Part shown: positions 59,815-64,000 of the stretch, piece by piece
How positions within the stretch are numbered: the first letter of the stretch is position 1
How the letters are laid out: every line of letters begins with the position of its first letter
Source of the DNA: Sipunculus nudus
Taxonomy: Eukaryota; Annelida; Sipuncula; Golfingiida; Sipunculidae
Reading direction: 5' to 3'
NCBI GenBank assembly: GCA_026874595.1
Contig: CM049313.1
Location: forward strand, 45,782,659 to 45,846,658
Length of the DNA stretch: 64,000 bases
Program-made: the position numbers and the translations under genes
Notes under the pieces: model-generated
Seen by the model: the letters and a program-made list of their open reading frames with translations, nothing else
Databases searched by the model: none
What the model was told of the DNA's origin: nothing

Positions 59815-59835
59815 GCGCCCCCTGGTGGCCACAGT
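59815..59835 (-). promoter_or_regulatory. CTCF-like binding site
   Basis: The plus strand reads GCGCCCCCTGGTGGCCACAG; its complement, TGGCCACCAGGGGGCGC, is a near-textbook CTCF core motif. CTCF is present across bilaterians and its core motif is conserved. The site lies in unique intronic sequence about 0.9 kb upstream of the 60768 exon. Function is inferred from the motif only. Confidence 0.5.
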
Positions 59836-60767
59836 CATATAGAAAACAATGGCGTTCAAATGTGACCAATGCATCATAGAAGTCTGCAGTCCATGCATTC
59901 AGACATTTCCAAGAAGAGTGAGAGAAAAACACAATCCCACAGATAGAAAGATCAGACTAGGTACAGTGCAGACACAGCTAGGATTTAAAATTCAGTGAAA
60001 TTAAAGTCTTATGTAATCAGTTATCTACATTTTTTATTCATGTAAGTTTATCAGTTTACAATATTCAGTTTACAATTGCAATCAACAAAATAATTGGATA
60101 TTGACATCTTGAATGGAAGAAATTGGCCTATAACACCAAACAAGGAAAACACCGAAATGAAAAACCTTGATGACCTTAAAATGACCTTTGCATTCAAATT
60201 TGGCCATGGCATCTACCCACAGCTTTCTCACCTCCCAACACTGAATAGATTTCATGTGGATGTCTTTTAACATGCGATGCTGTAAAAAATCAATCTAGAG
60301 GACTTTTCAGAGTTTGGCTGGCCTACTTTACTGCTTTTAGCTGTTTGTATGCTCCCAGCTGTTAGTTAGATGCACTGCAAAATGTGAAATGGTTTGTGCC
60401 TTACTGAGAACAATAAATAAGGGATTATACCAGATATCTCAGTATGTAAGACCAATAAATAAGAGACCAGCACTGATCTCCCTGCAGTTCAGTTTTGTCT
60501 TGCACAGATAAGGGAACCTTGTGAGACAGAAATGTATAGGACAAAGTGCATAACAAACAGGAAGGTTCAAAGATGGTAAAAGAAACATAGATATGGGTAT
60601 ATAAATATAACAATAATAAAGGTTATAGTAACATTTAAACGTGATGACATTTAATTTTAGTCTTATGCTTGTGGGAAATGCACAATAAATAAGCTGGCCA
60701 ATATATGGGAAAAAATAAAAAAAACTTTTAATCTGATAATCATATAGCCTTCATATTCTTGTTTCAG

Positions 60768-60857
60768 AAATATTGTTGGTGTGGTTAATGGGGTTACAGA
60801 CTTGATGGTATTGGAGTTTATTGCCACATCAGATGAAAAAGAGGTAGAGAAATACAG
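60768..60857 (+). CDS. Focadhesin-like gene, exon (90 nt)
   Basis: Acceptor CTTGTTTCAG, donor AG followed by GTGAGC. The first base completes the codon left open by the 54651 donor, giving LAPSAK then NIVGVVNGVTDLMVLEFIAT and SDEKEVEKY, and it ends after two bases of the next codon. All three exons therefore splice in one frame. The segment aligns, by recollection of the family, with the residues that follow N-L-x-P-S in focadhesin. The next exon was not found before 64000. The B9 insertion begins only 41 bp beyond this donor. Confidence 0.72.
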
Positions 60858-60898
60858 GTGAGCTAAAGATAAAATATACAAGAAAATCTGTAATTTTT

Positions 60899-63065
60899 AG
60901 CTCAGCTGACTGAAAGTCATCTGAGCTTTAGCGATCACTCTTTGTCTGTTATCCATCTGTCTGTCTGTCTCTCTGTCTGTCTGTCCGTTAACCAGGCACA
61001 AATTGTAACTACTGGACCTGGAATCTTCTTACTTCACATCCAGGGAGGTCTATGAAAAATCTCCTTGGAAACCCGAAATTATGTCTCTGTTACCCATAAC
61101 CAATGCGGTAGCTGCATTCTATTTATAGCGTTTGCAGACTGCCAACTGTGTCAGATTAGGTAACAGGTCAAGAGTTCACTCAGTGCAGCCAGGTATAGGT
61201 CAGGAGTTCACTCAATGCGGTAGCTGCATTCTATGTATAGCGTTTGCAGACTGCCCACTGTGTCAGATTATGTAATAGAGTTCACTCAGTGCAGCCAGGT
61301 ACAGGTCTGAAGTTCACTCAGTCTAGCCAGGTGCAGGTTATGAGTTCACTCAGTGCAGTAGCCTGAGCTAGCAATTTGTCACAGTTCAACTGCCTTTCTC
61401 ACCTAAGCCTGGTCGGCCCCATGCATCAGACTCAAGGTAAGTTTGATGTAGTGGCCTGATATTTTGGCCTGTCTATGTGTCTTTGATGGCTTTCTCGTTC
61501 ACAAGACAGGTGTCGCCACCTACAATGACTTTTGCACAATGTATGTGCCTCCTTATTTCTACAGAGGAATTTGATATAATCAGCCTGAAATTGGGCATAG
61601 TTATACATATCGAATAGCTTTGTCATATACAAGACTGGTGGTGCCACCTACAATAATTTTTGCACAGTGTGTGTCCCTGCTTATTTCTCAGGAGGGGTTT
61701 GATATATCAATCTGAAATTGGGCATATGTATATATCCCTGATAGCTTTGTTGTATTCAAGACTGGTAGTGCCAACTACAATCATTTTTGTGTTGTGTGCA
61801 CCCATGCCAGAATTTCAGCAGTGATGTTTGTGTAATTGTTTCTTATTCAAAATGTTTAGTACTTGCATTGTTCATACTCATGAAAAGTAATGGTCCAGTA
61901 TTGAAGCATTATACCTAGTGTATTTCCCAATGCACAGGTTCGCATTAGGCCTGTAGGCCTTGTTTTTTTTGTATGAACATTTGATTTACTTTTCACAGTC
62001 AGTATATATATAGATTTAATCTGTTAAATTCTGAAATTTGAAAGTAACAGCTTAAAAATTATTCTAGTTATTGAAGTTTTCCTGAGGCTCTAATGTATTT
62101 ACATTTGAACCTCCAGACCAGCCATGCCTGGTCCCTACAGCCTAATTAGTGATGCAACACTGCTGTCACAAATGTAGAATCACCTGGCAACCCTGACCCC
62201 AACCCCCCGCCCAACCAGATATGTTGCATTAGTTACACTTAAATTGCATTGCTGTCTTCTATCTAATGTACACAACTTTTCCTAAATCAAGTGTTATTTT
62301 AAGATATTTATTATTTTGCAAATTTAAAAAATATATTTTAAGAAAAAATAAATACATCTGTGTATATGATGTAATGTTGCCTGAGAAGATAAACTATAAA
62401 TGTTGATGCAATTTAGAATTGTTAATCAACTTAAATTTTCAAACATAATTGATATATACTGTAAATTTATAGTAAAATTTATAATTTTGTCCAAAATTTC
62501 CTTTCACAAAAAAATTGATGTATTAAAAAAATGAGGATCTAATGCAAACATTTGTTCAATATTTTTCTGCCTCAGTAGAATGGGGATTAAAGTGATTTGC
62601 TTTGTTTTCCTATCTCTCTGTCTGTTTGTAAGTATTCAATAATTATAAATAAACTTTTTTTACCTGTTACCACTTTTTGGTTAAATTTTGGATCCTGTAT
62701 GTTTATGCAAAGGTGTTGTAGCTTTCCTCTCTCCCTGCCACTGAGTATTTGTTTGGGACTATATTCTCATGGCAACTGCATAAAATTTATTACTGTTAAA
62801 TAAAGAAAAAAATATACAGAGGTGCAAAGGTGTTTTTTAAACTCTCATCCTCCCCCCCCCCCCCCCATCAGGTCCTTCCACCTGTGGGATGGAAACATTA
62901 TGTTTGTATATATTTAAAACAATGGATTTAATTGGATAATGTAAACTGCTGAACTGTCAACAACTTATCAAAATGCCAGCTAATGATTATGGTATAGTAT
63001 AGATCTCATATTCACGAACTGCTATAGCCTGATATGTTTTAGTTGGTCACAAAATCTTATTTAAG
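60899..63065 (+). mobile_element. Family B element B9, interrupted by A8, 3' truncated
   Basis: An intact 5' hairpin (AGCTCAGCTGACT + GAA + AGTCATCTGAGCT), CTGTCTGTC tract and CCGTTAACCAGG are followed by the start of a B5-type unit. At about 61096 it is joined to A8. B body resumes at 61965 and continues past C runs to about 63065, without a B 3' terminus. Inserted in the FOCAD-like intron, sense orientation. Confidence 0.62.
61096..61964 (+). mobile_element. Family A element A8, 5' truncated, with DR2 motifs
   Basis: It begins within the DR2-bearing A segment (GGTAGCTGCATTCTATTTAT) and ends with the full A 3' terminus (GCACAGGTTCGC, AGGCCTGTAGGCCT, TGTT). DR2 motifs lie at 61165-61178 (AGGTCAAGAGTTCA) and 61197-61210 (AGGTCAGGAGTTCA). 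It closely matches the A4 3' part (27790-28654). Confidence 0.7.
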
Positions 63066-63599
63066 AATGCTCAGAAGTTGGTGCGCTGTAATTATGTTAA
63101 TTAATCACCTCCCTCCCCCCCCCCCCCCGTTTTGTGTGCTTAAATAATATATTTTAAAATACTTATAAAATATCAGTTATATTATAACATTCATGTTCCA
63201 GATGTGCCAAATAGGGAAATGTTCAGGAGTATTATTAAATAGTTAAATAACACAGTTTATACTTGCAAATCTCAACTTCCTCCCTCTGCAATTTACAACA
63301 TCTGGTCATTACCAATGCAATATTTTAAACACACATTCTTGTACATATTTGAAAAACTTATACTTCTATATTACTATTCCGCTCAACTACATAATTAATA
63401 CAAAAATTACATTTGTCAAAATGAAATCTTACAGACCTACATACAACAATGGTGATACAGTTATATCTGTCACATTCAGCAATTTAATCTAGGATTAAAA
63501 TGACTAATTTGATTAATTTATCTCTGCTCCCATTCAACAGAACTCAAAACAAAATCAGTATTCAATAATGTCAGAGGTATTAATATGAAGTTTAATTAG
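63066..63599. other. AT-rich spacer with C run
   Basis: A C run near 63115-63128, otherwise AT-rich intronic DNA. The end of B9 may extend into it; no clear boundary was found. Confidence 0.35.
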
Positions 63600-64000
63600 G
63601 GCCTAGCTTGATTCAAGTGAGTGCCTTATAGTAATCACCCTGCCCCTCTGTCTTTCGTCAGTCTGTCCATCCACAAATTCATTTCCAAATCAACATATGG
63701 ATTTCCAAACTTGACATATATAGGGCCCACCACTAAAGCAAGAACCCTATTTATATTGGGTCAAAGGTCAAGGTCACATGACCTACATTTTGAACAAGTT
63801 TATGGATGTATTGTAAGCTAAATGTTCATGCCAGATCTTCCATGTTGCACATATATGACACCTGCCAATAGGAGATGATCTCTATCATCTTGGGGTCACA
63901 GGGTCAAAGGTCAAGGTCACAGGAGCCATATGTCTACAAGTTCTTTTCTTGATGATAACTACAGTTTGGCCTTACATATGGGTTCAAAACTTAAAATATA
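63600..64000 (+). repeat. AGGTCA-rich repeat (family E), partial
   Basis: It contains the composite GGGTCAAAGGTCAAGGTCAC twice, at 63758-63776 and 63901-63919, 143 bp apart. Each has a DR1 (GGGTCA-A-AGGTCA) and an abutting third AGGTCA. CTGTCTTTCGTCAGTCTGTC near 63648 recalls the GTCY tract of families A, B and D. Phrases such as 'GACCTTGA...AAGGTCAAGGTCA' occur also at 16940-17225. It runs off the window end. Confidence 0.5.

Larger units (their letters stand above)
54652..60767 (+). other. FOCAD-like intron, 6.1 kb
   Basis: Intron holding a TA-flanked MITE (54780-55209), the truncated B element B8, a 146-bp tandem array (58480-59190), a CTCF-like site (59815-59835) and unique DNA. The 3' splice region is CATATTCTTGTTTCAG. 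Confidence 0.65.

Overview
This is animal nuclear DNA: AT-rich, with introns, exons flanked by GT/AG splice sites, TA microsatellites, poly-C runs and layers of transposon debris. The organism is probably a lophotrochozoan invertebrate, most plausibly a bivalve mollusc. That is an inference from the dominant repeats, which resemble the Helentron/HINE and 'pearl'-type non-autonomous elements known from bivalves; no species-diagnostic gene is present.

Only one gene is supported well. Three plus-strand exons (50716-50796, 54497-54651, 60768-60857) join with consistent reading phase and look like the N-terminal part of focadhesin (FOCAD). The first coding exon was not found upstream, and the rest of the gene lies beyond 64000. 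The introns are long and full of transposons. Weaker coding-like segments are two candidate minus-strand 5' exons (34084-34366), a minus-strand open frame inside a FOCAD intron (51666-52061) and a coding-like patch at 9609-10173.

Most of the window is non-autonomous mobile DNA, which I sort into four families by termini. A starts AGCGAACCTGTGAGC and ends CACAGGTTCGC + AGGCCTGTAGGCCT hairpin + TGTT. B starts AGCTCAGCTGACT hairpin and ends TCAGCTGAGC + GACCCATGGGTC palindrome + CCTTGTT. C starts GTATCCGCCAAAAC hairpin and ends TTTTGGCAGATAC + hairpin + CTAG. D starts AGCCCTCAGCC hairpin and ends GGCTGAGGACT + hairpin + CTGG. All four have short subterminal inverted repeats, a 3' hairpin and insertion among T residues. 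A, B and D also carry a (GTCY)n tract and GTTAAC near the 5' end. This is rolling-circle (Helitron/Helentron-like) architecture.

The most striking observation is a module of about 95 bp shared by all four families. It begins TCTCnnnAAC and ends in the perfect palindrome GGTGGCGCCACC, and the AAC-to-palindrome spacing is the same (74 bp) in a copy from each family. It is tandemly amplified inside the elements (about 277 bp dimers in C, 337 bp in B, 300 bp in D).

Layout: 1-6633 mostly unique DNA; 6634-16054 elements A1, D1 and A2; 16055-20947 unique DNA with a Harbinger-like MITE and a 1.4 kb TIR element; 20948-35738 a nested A/B complex with a solo LTR and a hAT-like insertion; 35745-36335 a 31-bp minisatellite; 36832-45405 a four-level nest B3>B4>B5>C1; 45773-50558 B elements, a second 31-bp minisatellite, TA microsatellites and a hAT fossil; 50716-64000 the FOCAD exons with intronic C3, B8, a MITE, a 146-bp tandem array, a CTCF-like site and B9/A8.
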